Assembly (NCBI RefSeq): GCF_024199925.1
Contig: NZ_JANADR010000001.1
Coordinates: forward strand, 3,782,001-3,846,000
Length of the DNA stretch: 64,000 nt
Direction: 5' to 3'
DNA from: Bradyrhizobium sp. CCGUVB1N3
Lineage (GTDB): Bacteria > Pseudomonadota > Alphaproteobacteria > Rhizobiales > Xanthobacteraceae
Shown here piece by piece: positions 56,656 to 64,000 of the stretch (its first letter is position 1; each line of letters opens with the position of its first letter). Both the position numbers and the translations under genes were made by a program. The notes below the pieces were generated by a model, which worked only from the letters and a program-made list of their open reading frames with translations, was not told where the DNA came from and made no database searches.

Positions 56656-57591
56656 TCAGCAAATTTCGACCAGCTCACGGTGGCGCAACAGGATCTGGCG
56701 CGTCGCGCCCTGGAGCTCGGCGAGCGCATGGCGTTCATGACAAGCCGTCAGCTCGCTGAGGCCGTCGGCCAGAGCGACGCTGCGATCATCCGTTTTGCAA
56801 AGGCTTTGGGCTACGACGGCTTTCCGGAAATGCGGGATGCGGTGCGTGCGCGCCTGCTGGACGAGGTCGGTTCCAGCGGAATGCGACAATCAGAAACCAG
56901 CGATATTAGCGCATTCCAGCAAGCACTGGTCACCAGCGGGACGTCTCTGATCGAGGAGACTGAACGTCTTAACGCTCACGGCAAGATCAGCGCGGTGGTC
57001 GATCTCCTCATTTCTGCCCGGCAGATCTTCGTCACTGGCCACGGTACGACTTATCCGATGGCCGTCTACCTCGCCATGCATCTCCGTCAGTCGCTCGACA
57101 AGGCGCAGGTCTTCAACATCGAACACGGCGACCTCGCCGATCGGTTTCGTTCCGTTGGTCCCCAGGACGTGTTCATCGGCATCGGCTATCCGCGCTACCT
57201 ACCCTATACGACCGATATCTTGAAACTCGCCCGCGAGGCAGGTGCCACTGTTGTGGCGATTACGGATCGAGGCTCCTCGCCGCTGGCTCGGATCGCACAG
57301 CATACCCTTTACGTAGCGCGCGCCAGCAGCGCTTCCGCGTGGTGGTCCCAGCTCGGCACCATGTTCATTGCCGACTGGCTCAACGCGCTGGTGCTAGCTC
57401 GCGACGAAACCACAATCACGCATTTGCGGCGCTCGGATGAGGAATGGAAGCGCCTCGGTCACTGGAAGAACGACAGCAACAATGCGCGCGAACCATCACT
57501 TGAACAGCATCGCCTGAGGGGCCTTCGCAACGGCAACGGGAAAGGTCCCAATAGCTCTAGCGCCACCGCCCCCCGCCATCCACGCAAGTAG
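56635..57591 (+). CDS. RpiR family regulator (HTH plus SIS domain)
   Basis: This 318-residue protein starts at GTG 56635, just after the inverted repeat. The N-terminal HTH_6 domain (about 5-80; MAFMTSRQLAEAVGQSDAAI) and SIS domain (about 125-260; ARQIFVTGHGTTYPMAVYLA, FIGIGYPRYLPYTTDILKLA, GATVVAITDRGSSPLARIA) are clear. SIS domains bind phosphosugars or related anions. The final 30 residues are low-complexity. Two copies of the putative operator suggest control of both the M20/ABC operon and its own gene together with the downstream importer. Confidence 0.88.
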   Translation: MAFQDQVSANFDQLTVAQQDLARRALELGERMAFMTSRQLAEAVGQSDAAIIRFAKALGYDGFPEMRDAVRARLLDEVGSSGMRQSETSDISAFQQALVTSGTSLIEETERLNAHGKISAVVDLLISARQIFVTGHGTTYPMAVYLAMHLRQSLDKAQVFNIEHGDLADRFRSVGPQDVFIGIGYPRYLPYTTDILKLAREAGATVVAITDRGSSPLARIAQHTLYVARASSASAWWSQLGTMFIADWLNALVLARDETTITHLRRSDEEWKRLGHWKNDSNNAREPSLEQHRLRGLRNGNGKGPNSSSATAPRHPRK

Positions 57592-57613
57592 CCAAGTGAA
57601 GGGAGTCCGCAAA

Positions 57614-57862
57614 ATGTCAGAAAAGATGCGTTTGTCCCGTCGCTGCTTCCTCAAGTCCTTGGCCGCAGCCGGCCCCGGGGCCGCTGGAGGCCAGGTGGTC
57701 GTGCGAGGCCTGGGCGGCGCTTACCAGGACGCGATGACCGCCGCCATCTACGGGCCACCTACTGCAACGACCGGCATCGAAATCGTTGTCCAGCCCGCAA
57801 CAGCGGCATAGGTGTCGGCCATGGTCGAAGCCGCACCCTACACGCGACCCGAATTGTTCTGA
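57614..57862 (+). pseudogene. truncated ABC substrate-binding protein (PotD-like), amber-interrupted
   Basis: The frame opens with a Tat-like signal (LSRRCFLKSLAAAGPGAAGG), then VVVRGLGGAYQDAMTAAIYG and TGIEIVVQPATAA, and meets TAG at 57809 where a Gln codon would be expected. Beyond it, the same frame continues VSAMVEA, as in intact relatives, for 16 codons to TGA at 57860. The remaining about 270 residues of such a binding protein are missing. It is the first of three binding-protein genes in a row. Confidence 0.8.
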
Positions 57863-57889
57863 ATAGATCGAACCGAAGAGAGTATGTAG

Positions 57890-58996
57890 ATGTCGAACGC
57901 GTGCGATGCCACTCTCAGCCGCCGTCAGCTAATGCGGACTGCCGCTGGAGGACTCGCGCTCACGCTTGCAGCGCCGACCATTGCTCGCGCACAGACCAAT
58001 GCCACGATCGTCATTGCGGCCGGTGGCGGAGCCTACGAGCAGGCCATGAAAGAAACGGTCATCCAACCCTTTATGGAGGCCACGGGCATTGAGGTCCTCT
58101 ATAAGACGCAACTAGCCGAGTCTCACATCAAGGCACAGGTAAATGGCGGCAATGTCGAAGTCGACGCCGCTGAGCTAACCGGTACTCCGTTTAGGCCTCA
58201 CCCGGAAGAACTTCTCGAGGAAATTGACTACGCTTTCTTCGAAAAGGAGACGATGAGTGGCCTGCTGCCCGAAGCCAAAGCGAAGTACGGTGTCGGATCT
58301 TACATTTATTCCTCGGTAATGGCTTATTCACTAGCCGATTGGCCCAGCGGAAAACCAAGACCTCAAACGTGGATGGAGTTCTGGGACCTGAAACGGTACC
58401 CTGGCCTCCGCACTCTGCAGGAGGCTGGCGCTGGGCATCCGGCCACTTTGGCATTTGCACTTATCGCCGCAGGCGCCGATCCGAACAATCTTTATCCCCT
58501 CGACCTTGATCGAGCTTTCAAAAGCTTAGACGCGATAAAATCTCATATACCTAAGTTTTGGACCGCCGGAGCTGAGCCGGCGCAACTCCTTTCTGATCGT
58601 CAAGTCGTTATCGGCTCTGCCTGGAATGGCCGCATCCAGACGCTCAAGGACCAGGGTGCGTCGGTTGACCTGACATGGAACCAGGGCGAACTCTCTGCCA
58701 CTTACTGGGTCGTGCCTCGTGGTACTCGACGCAAAGAGGCCGTCATGCGCTTCTTGGCTTACGCAAGCGCGGCCTCGACCCAAGCACGGCTTCAGAGCCG
58801 AATGGCTTACGGTCCTACGAACGTCAACGCGCTTCATCTGATGGACCAGAAGGTGGCCACTCAACTTCCGACCGCCCCTGGCAATATTGACAAGCAGTTC
58901 TGGCGCAACGACCAGTGGTTGAACGCAATCGGATCGAGCGGAAAATCCAACCGCGACACTCTTATCGATCGCTGGACAAAGTGGGTTGCCAGCTAA
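57890..58996 (+). CDS. ABC transporter substrate-binding protein, polyamine/PotD-like
   Basis: This 368-residue exported protein has a twin-Arg-like signal (LSRRQLMRTAAGGLALTLAA, cut after IARA), NATIVIAAGGGAYEQAMKET, VEVDAAELTGTPFRPHPEEL and the domain-2 block YSSVMAYSLADWPSGKPRPQ. It belongs to the SBP_bac_6/8 group (polyamines, thiamine, iron chelates, opines). Codon use is visibly less GC-rich than in the genes before it. It follows the dead paralogue by 27 bp. The ligand is unknown; the permease system it uses is probably that at 60372-63176. Confidence 0.87.
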   Translation: MSNACDATLSRRQLMRTAAGGLALTLAAPTIARAQTNATIVIAAGGGAYEQAMKETVIQPFMEATGIEVLYKTQLAESHIKAQVNGGNVEVDAAELTGTPFRPHPEELLEEIDYAFFEKETMSGLLPEAKAKYGVGSYIYSSVMAYSLADWPSGKPRPQTWMEFWDLKRYPGLRTLQEAGAGHPATLAFALIAAGADPNNLYPLDLDRAFKSLDAIKSHIPKFWTAGAEPAQLLSDRQVVIGSAWNGRIQTLKDQGASVDLTWNQGELSATYWVVPRGTRRKEAVMRFLAYASAASTQARLQSRMAYGPTNVNALHLMDQKVATQLPTAPGNIDKQFWRNDQWLNAIGSSGKSNRDTLIDRWTKWVAS

Positions 58997-59255
58997 TGGA
59001 GGAAAGCAACTGCCGCCAAGTTGATTGAGGCCGGAGCGCGCAACACTTTCCGATCGTCCCTACCGAGATTGTCGTGGTGGGCAGCCCAGGTCACCGGCAG
59101 GGCGACCATGAAAGCGAGAACAGATTCATTTTTGGTCGATCCGCTGAATTCGAAATATCGAAAACGCTACGTCGCCGAGCTAGCAGGAAGTGTTCGCTAA
59201 ACAGTCGAAAGACACGGACAACTTCCAACACCGATCACAGTAAGGGAGTGCAAAC

Positions 59256-60287
59256 ATGAACCGCAGAGACTTTTTGAAGCTTTCAGCAGCCGCGACCATC
59301 ATCAGCTGTCCTTCAGTCCTTAGAGCGCAAGACAAGAAATTTGCTGGCGTCACGCTTAGTATCAATGGATACGGCGGTGACTGGGACCGCATCATACAAG
59401 AACGCATCGTCGCGCCGCTGGAGCGCAAAACCGGTTTGCAGGTTGTCTTCACGCCCGGAACCTCGCCTGCAGCGCTCGCGAAGGTTCTTGCCGCGCCAGA
59501 GAACCCGGCGTTCGACATTCTGATGGTTGACAGCCCCGTAATGCCGGAGATTCTCAGGACGCAGGCGGCTGCGCCCGTCACAAGCTCCGACGTCAAGAGC
59601 ATCACTAAGGCGTTGCCTGGTACACGTGAATTTGGCGACTACGGCGTGCCGCTCGGCATGCCGTCAATTGTACTCGCGCGCAACACGAAAAGTGTCAAAG
59701 CGACCATAAAGTCGTTCGCTGATCTCGCTCGTCCGGATCTGAAGGACCGGGTCGGACTCTTCAACATCGAGAACACGGTCGGGCTCATGCAATTGATCGC
59801 TATGGCCGAGGCGAATGGCGGTAGCGTTGACAACATCGATCCAGGTTTCGTGGCGCTTGCAAAGCTGAAGCCAAATGTGGCGACTATCACGAGCTCTACC
59901 GTGAACATGCTCCAACTCTTGGAACAAGACGAGGTCTGGGCGGCACCATTTTTCGATGGTCGCGTAATCTCACTGCAAAAGGCAGGCAAGCCGTTCGAAA
60001 TGGTGGAGCCAGCCGAGGGGACGTACTCGGTGGTGTCATACCTAAACCCCGTGAAGACATCCAAAAAACCGGAAGCGATTTATGCGTTTATGGAGGAAGC
60101 GCTCTCGGGCGAGTACCCAGCGGCCCTCGCGAGCTTCTTCGGCTATCGCCCGGCGGTAGATGTCAACATGCCAACTGAGGTCGCGGACAGGATGCTCAAA
60201 CCCAAAAACCAAAAGTCAGTTGATTGGACCAAGGTTGCAGCGAACCGTGGAGCCTGGCTCAACCGCTTCAACAAAGAATTTCGCTGA
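59256..60287 (+). CDS. second ABC transporter substrate-binding protein, PotD-like
   Basis: This 343-residue exported protein has signal NRRDFLKLSAAATIISCPSV (twin-Arg-like), then VTLSINGYGGDWDRIIQERI, FTPGTSPAALAKVLAAPENP, FDILMVDSPVMPEILRTQ and a YGVPLGMPSIVLARNTKSV block. It is only distantly similar to the gene before it, so this is not a recent duplicate. It lies directly before the permease genes (84 bp) and is therefore the more likely partner. The 259-bp gap before it contains no gene I can support. Confidence 0.87.
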   Translation: MNRRDFLKLSAAATIISCPSVLRAQDKKFAGVTLSINGYGGDWDRIIQERIVAPLERKTGLQVVFTPGTSPAALAKVLAAPENPAFDILMVDSPVMPEILRTQAAAPVTSSDVKSITKALPGTREFGDYGVPLGMPSIVLARNTKSVKATIKSFADLARPDLKDRVGLFNIENTVGLMQLIAMAEANGGSVDNIDPGFVALAKLKPNVATITSSTVNMLQLLEQDEVWAAPFFDGRVISLQKAGKPFEMVEPAEGTYSVVSYLNPVKTSKKPEAIYAFMEEALSGEYPAALASFFGYRPAVDVNMPTEVADRMLKPKNQKSVDWTKVAANRGAWLNRFNKEFR

Positions 60288-60371
60288 CCGAGCTGGCTGT
60301 TCCTCATGGGTATGAGGATGTCATCTAGGCTAGATGCCTCCAATGAACTTCTATGACAGAGGGTAATTGCG

Positions 60372-61274
60372 TTGGGTCACTCGAAGCTCACAAGAATTGC
60401 GACGCATTCGCCACTGATCCCGCCGACGCGGCAATGGGTCTGGTTCGCTATTCTAATGGCACCATCTTTCATATTCCTTCTGACCTTTCTCATAGTTCCA
60501 TTCTGCGGATTGGTCAGGGTAAGTCTGTATCCTGGATCCACCGCCGTTGGCGCTACCGGCTACAGCCTGCAACAGTACGCGTTGATATTGTCAGACGGTT
60601 ACTTCGCATCGGTGCTGGTTCAAACTTTCATAATCAGTGCCGAGGTCGCGTTGATATGCCTCGTGATCGGCTTCCCAGTTGGCTATTCACTTGCGCGACT
60701 GCCGCCACATCGCCGCAAGTGGCGGCTGATCGCCGTGGTCCTGCCGCTGACGCTTAGCCTCGTGGTCATCGTGTTTGGGTGGATGGTTGTGCTCGGCCGT
60801 AACGGCCTGCTGAATCAAGCGCTTGAGTTCCTAGGGATCGTGGATTCGCCGTTGCGACTCCTGTTCAACAGGGGAGCGGTAATCTTTGTGCTGGTACAGC
60901 AGTTCATTCCATTCATGATTCTATCAATCATGGGCGTTGTGTCGCAGATTTCACCAGCTCTCGAGGAAGCGGCGGCAAATTTAGGGGCAAATCGGTTGAT
61001 AACGTTTGGCCGCGTCCTCATTCCACTCGCAGCTCCAGGCATTGCTACCGGTCTACTGCTCGTTTTCATCTTGTCGATGTCAGCCTTTATTACTCCCCGC
61101 TTGATTGGCGGCAATAAGGTGCAAATGATCGGCAGTCTGATCTATGAGCAAATTCTCGTCGTGCTGAACTGGCCACTAGGTGCTGCGCTCTCAGTTTGCT
61201 TGCTAATCGTGACATTCGTTTTGCTGACGGCAATCCGGGCTCTAAGTTTGTTGCTCGGAGAAACGAGGCAATGA
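60372..61274 (+). CDS. polyamine-type ABC transporter permease 1 (PotB-like)
   Basis: This 300-residue protein has six membrane helices (WVWFAILMAPSFIFLLTFLI first) and the EAA loop EEAAANLGANRLITFGRVLI near residue 195-215. The start appears to be TTG 60372 after a GAGGG element; the upstream in-frame sequence gives no better choice. The stop overlaps the next start (ATGA). Confidence 0.87.
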   Translation: MGHSKLTRIATHSPLIPPTRQWVWFAILMAPSFIFLLTFLIVPFCGLVRVSLYPGSTAVGATGYSLQQYALILSDGYFASVLVQTFIISAEVALICLVIGFPVGYSLARLPPHRRKWRLIAVVLPLTLSLVVIVFGWMVVLGRNGLLNQALEFLGIVDSPLRLLFNRGAVIFVLVQQFIPFMILSIMGVVSQISPALEEAAANLGANRLITFGRVLIPLAAPGIATGLLLVFILSMSAFITPRLIGGNKVQMIGSLIYEQILVVLNWPLGAALSVCLLIVTFVLLTAIRALSLLLGETRQ

Positions 61275-62080
61275 TGAAGCGTGATCTTTCCGACCATGCG
61301 CTTTCGGTCGCCGGAATTATCGTCCGGACCTGTGTGTACGCAATGATGCTCGCGCCCGCGATCATTGTTATAGGCGCATCGTTCACCCGCGGATCAATAC
61401 TGCAGTTCCCGCCCGATGGCATATCGCTAGCGTGGTATCTCCGTGCTTGGCACAGTCAAGAATTTATGTCTGCCATGTGGGCCAGCGCCTATATCGCGCT
61501 CTTGGCGTCTGCAGTCTCGCTTGCCCTCGGGTTTTCAGCTGCTTTTGTGATCGACCGGTTTGCGTTTCCAGGACGGGCGGCATTCCAGTCACTGTTACTC
61601 TCGCCGATCGTGATACCCATCGTTGTTCTTGGTCTCGCACTGCTTTACCTCATGTCTGCTCTACGAATAGGCCCATCTCTTGAGGCTCTGTTGGTCGGGC
61701 ACATTTTGGTTTCGCTGCCCTATGTCGTGCGAGCGTTGCTGAACGGATTGTCCCTTTTAAATACTGCCCTCGAAGAGGCCGCGCTCAATCTCGGTGCTTC
61801 GCCATTGCGAGTGGTGATGCGAGTGACTGTTCCCATGCTCGTGCCAAATCTCGTAGCGGGCGCAATCTTTGCTTTCGTAACTTCGTTTGGGAACATCACG
61901 CTATCGATCTTTCTCTCGGGCGCTTCTACCGTGACGCTACCCGTCCGGATCTTCTCGTTTGTGGAAAGCAGCTACGACCCAACGGTTGCAGCAATTTCCA
62001 GCTTGGTAATTTTCATTACGCTGGCGGTCATTCTGATTTCGGAGCGCCTCGTCGGGATGAGCAAGATCATCGGAAAATGA
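61271..62080 (+). CDS. polyamine-type ABC transporter permease 2 (PotC-like)
   Basis: This 269-residue protein starts at ATG 61271, overlapping the previous stop. It has six helices and the EAA loop EEAALNLGASPLRVVMRVTV. PotC-like features include FAFVTSFGNITLSIFLSG before the last helices. It forms the pore with the PotB-like subunit. Confidence 0.88.
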   Translation: MMKRDLSDHALSVAGIIVRTCVYAMMLAPAIIVIGASFTRGSILQFPPDGISLAWYLRAWHSQEFMSAMWASAYIALLASAVSLALGFSAAFVIDRFAFPGRAAFQSLLLSPIVIPIVVLGLALLYLMSALRIGPSLEALLVGHILVSLPYVVRALLNGLSLLNTALEEAALNLGASPLRVVMRVTVPMLVPNLVAGAIFAFVTSFGNITLSIFLSGASTVTLPVRIFSFVESSYDPTVAAISSLVIFITLAVILISERLVGMSKIIGK

Positions 62081-62099
62081 AGGGTTGGAGCTATCCGGC

Positions 62100-63176
62100 A
62101 TGTCAAAAATAGACGTCTCGCTGAAAAGCATTCGAAAAGAATACGGCAGCCATGTTGTCGTTGAAGATTTTTCCATCGACATGTCGCATGGAGAGATCGT
62201 TTGTCTGCTCGGACCATCCGGTTGCGGAAAGACAACCACTTTGCGAATGGTCGCCGGGTTTATTCAGCCGACCGCCGGCCGTATTTGCATCGGCGGCGCA
62301 GACGTCACCGAAGCCCCTCCCTACAGGCGCAACACGGGCATGGTGTTTCAAGCTTACGCGCTCTTCCCGCACCGAACTGTGGAGCAGAATATCGCGTTCG
62401 GCCTTGAGTGCAGGAAGCTGCCGACTGATGTAAGGCGGCAGCGAGTCGGAGAAATGCTCGAACTGATCGAGATGCCGCACCTTCGCCATCGGCTACCTAA
62501 AGAGTTGTCGGGAGGCCAGCAGCAGCGAGTTGCCCTTGCGCGCGCTCTAGCGATTCAGCCGAATGTCTTGCTCCTCGACGAACCATTCTCGAATCTGGAC
62601 GCGCAGTTGCGCGTGCGTCTTCGAGAGGAACTCCGCGAACTAATTAAGCGGGTGAACATAACGACATTGTTCGTGACGCACGATCAGGAGGAAGCGTTGT
62701 CTATCGCAGATCGCGTGGTCGTTATGAACAAGGGTATCGTGGAGCAGGTCGGGCGCCCAAGTGAGATATACGAGTACCCCCAGACAGAATTTGTTGCGAG
62801 TTTTATAGGAACGTGTTCGTCCCTAAAAGGGCGCTTGGACGGCAGCGGCCGCTTGCAGCTGAATGGAGACATCTGGCTACCGTGCGATGGTCCTGCGGGC
62901 GAAGTGACAGCGATTATTCGGCCCGAGTTCGTTCGGCCCGCCGCCAATGGGGAAACAGGATTCGTGCTCGCGGGACGAGTCGTTGGATCGAGCTATCTGG
63001 GACACATGAGCAGAGTAATCGTCGACGTAGCAGGCGAGAAGCTCGTAATGGATGCTCGGTTTCCGAATGATTCTACACCGGCGTGCGGCCAGCCACTAAA
63101 TGTTGCCATCGATCCAAGCGGATTGCGGGTAATTGGCGGGTATAAAAGCCCTCAAATGGCGGAGCTCCGAAAGTGA
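62100..63176 (+). CDS. polyamine-type ABC transporter ATP-binding protein (PotA-like)
   Basis: This 358-residue protein has Walker A LLGPSGCGKTTTLR, a Q-loop VFQAYALFPHRTV, signature LSGGQQQRVALARAL, Walker B LLLDEPFSNLD and the H-loop TLFVTHDQEEAL. A C-terminal TOBE domain (about 270-350) as in PotA/FbpC follows. The start is ATG 62100; an in-frame TTG at 62085 is weaker. A 20-bp gap follows the permease stop. It energises the permease pair. Confidence 0.9.
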   Translation: MSKIDVSLKSIRKEYGSHVVVEDFSIDMSHGEIVCLLGPSGCGKTTTLRMVAGFIQPTAGRICIGGADVTEAPPYRRNTGMVFQAYALFPHRTVEQNIAFGLECRKLPTDVRRQRVGEMLELIEMPHLRHRLPKELSGGQQQRVALARALAIQPNVLLLDEPFSNLDAQLRVRLREELRELIKRVNITTLFVTHDQEEALSIADRVVVMNKGIVEQVGRPSEIYEYPQTEFVASFIGTCSSLKGRLDGSGRLQLNGDIWLPCDGPAGEVTAIIRPEFVRPAANGETGFVLAGRVVGSSYLGHMSRVIVDVAGEKLVMDARFPNDSTPACGQPLNVAIDPSGLRVIGGYKSPQMAELRK

Positions 63177-63244
63177 GATGTTTCGCCAAGCGCTTTTGAA
63201 CGCTCGAAATCCTGAATGACTGAAGATCTTCTGGAGCACCTGAA

Positions 63245-63937
63245 ATGACTGAAAAAGCCTTGGGCATCCTGATGCTCGAAAACTCAGCCGAGCTTCCCGG
63301 CTATATGGCAGATCCCCGAACGTTCCCCTTTCCGACTAAGCGGATTACGGTCCCGGGCGCAACGACGGAGAAGGTTGTTGCAGGTGACCCGTCGCTGAGA
63401 GACGCTTACGCCCAATGCGCTCGCCAGCTTGAGAGCGAAGGCGTCTCGGCCATCACCGCGAACTGCGGGTTCACCGCGCTATTCCAGGACGCGGTATCCG
63501 GGGCAGTTTCCGTACCTGTAGGTCTATCAAACCTCATGCTCGTCCCTCATGTCGCGAAGATGCTGCCGTCTGGGAAAAGGATCGGTCTCGTCACCTTCGA
63601 CTCGGGCAACCTGAAGGAGGATCATTTCAAGGCCGCAGGGTGGTCGTCAAAGGAAATTCCTGTTGCGATTGCCGGCATCGACGGCTCCGAATCGTGGCGC
63701 GAAATGATGGCGCCTATTCCCCTTCCAAAGATCCCCACCATGATCAGCGACGTGATGGCCGCTGTTAAATCGATCTTGGATTCACATCGTGATATTGGAG
63801 CATTGGTATTCGAATGCACCGGCTTTCCGGTTACTTCAGATGCCGTGCGCCGACAAACGGGATTGCCCGTGGCTGACATCCTCACACTTGCAGACATCCT
63901 GTTCGCGTTGGGTCCTCCTCGCAAATACAAGGATTAG
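63245..63937 (+). CDS. Asp/Glu/hydantoin racemase superfamily protein
   Basis: This 230-residue protein shows the two catalytic cysteines of the family: C74 (AITANCGFTAL) and C191 (LVFECTGFPVT), each followed by a small-residue loop. The N-terminus (KALGILMLENSAELPGYMAD) lacks the usual DSGxGG of glutamate racemase, so it is closer to the broad-specificity aspartate/glutamate racemase or maleate isomerase branch. It is 68 bp after the transporter ATPase and probably processes the imported compound. The window ends 63 bp later. Confidence 0.82.
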   Translation: MTEKALGILMLENSAELPGYMADPRTFPFPTKRITVPGATTEKVVAGDPSLRDAYAQCARQLESEGVSAITANCGFTALFQDAVSGAVSVPVGLSNLMLVPHVAKMLPSGKRIGLVTFDSGNLKEDHFKAAGWSSKEIPVAIAGIDGSESWREMMAPIPLPKIPTMISDVMAAVKSILDSHRDIGALVFECTGFPVTSDAVRRQTGLPVADILTLADILFALGPPRKYKD

Positions 63938-64000
63938 TTTCAGCTGTGCTTGGACAGCACCGGGCAAGGAGAGCAAACGAACCTCATCTCCAAAATATCG

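Noticed and set aside
57596..57811. Small 71-residue gene as a complete protein
   Set aside because: It is the N-terminus of a PotD-like binding protein; family sequence continues in frame beyond the TAG.

Overview
The window reads as chromosome of a high-GC alphaproteobacterium, most likely Bradyrhizobium or a close relative. This rests on recognisable families and gene sets (PobA/PcaHG aromatic catabolism, an fdsG-fdsB fusion, TupABC, Bug- and TAXI-type binding proteins, short GC-rich inverted repeats), not on a database search.

Region 1 (1-12.5 kb) is ordinary catabolic chromosome: the 3' end of a GYD-domain gene, an Mth938-fold protein, pobA/pobR (4-hydroxybenzoate to protocatechuate), pcaHG (protocatechuate ring cleavage) with a divergent LysR gene, pncB, a tcuAB-type tricarboxylate oxidation pair with a divergent GntR regulator, and a YbaK-type deacylase. 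A small relic of a sensor kinase lies between pobR and pcaG. Region 2 (12.5-30.4 kb) is built around formate and molybdenum/tungsten: NAD-dependent formate dehydrogenase (fdsA and a fused fdsGB), an oxalate/formate-type MFS antiporter, a TusA-like protein, moeA, mobB, fdhD, mobA, two further MoeA-type proteins (one fused to a periplasmic-binding-protein-like domain), a tungstate-type ABC importer and a divergent HTH/binding-domain regulator. Three solitary binding-protein genes follow (30.4-33.9 kb).

Region 3 (34.2-45.3 kb) is accessory DNA. It starts at a tRNA-Ile(CAU) gene whose last 47 bp are repeated exactly 8.1 kb downstream. Between the copies is a compact NHLP-type peptide export locus: a periplasmic adaptor, a C39-peptidase ABC exporter, a second ABC exporter and a cyclic-nucleotide-binding-fold protein. 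A divergently transcribed 62-residue protein has a double-glycine leader and is the best candidate cargo. No peptide-modifying enzyme is visible. A tyrosine integrase lies just outside the right repeat and is followed by the 3' end of a different tRNA (Arg, CCG type), so at least two integration events are layered here. An IS630-type element with an A7 frameshift site follows.

Region 4 (45.3-64 kb) is a nitrogen-compound catabolic region: dadA, a deleted alanine racemase relic and an Lrp regulator; then an operon of an M20 hydrolase, a dipeptide/oligopeptide-type ABC importer, a second M20 protein with altered metal motifs and a class I glutamine amidotransferase; then an RpiR regulator and a polyamine-type ABC importer with three binding-protein genes (one dead), ending in an Asp/Glu-racemase-family protein. 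A degenerate copy of about 320 bp (the amidotransferase 3' end plus the rpiR promoter) lies in front of the M20 operon. In both copies the arms of a 14+16+14 inverted repeat are conserved while the spacer is not, which suggests one regulator controls both transcription units. From about 57.9 kb the sequence is visibly less GC-rich, consistent with separate acquisition.

The most interesting content is the tRNA-bracketed peptide-export island with its divergent double-glycine peptide, and the duplicated operator that ties two importer/hydrolase modules together.
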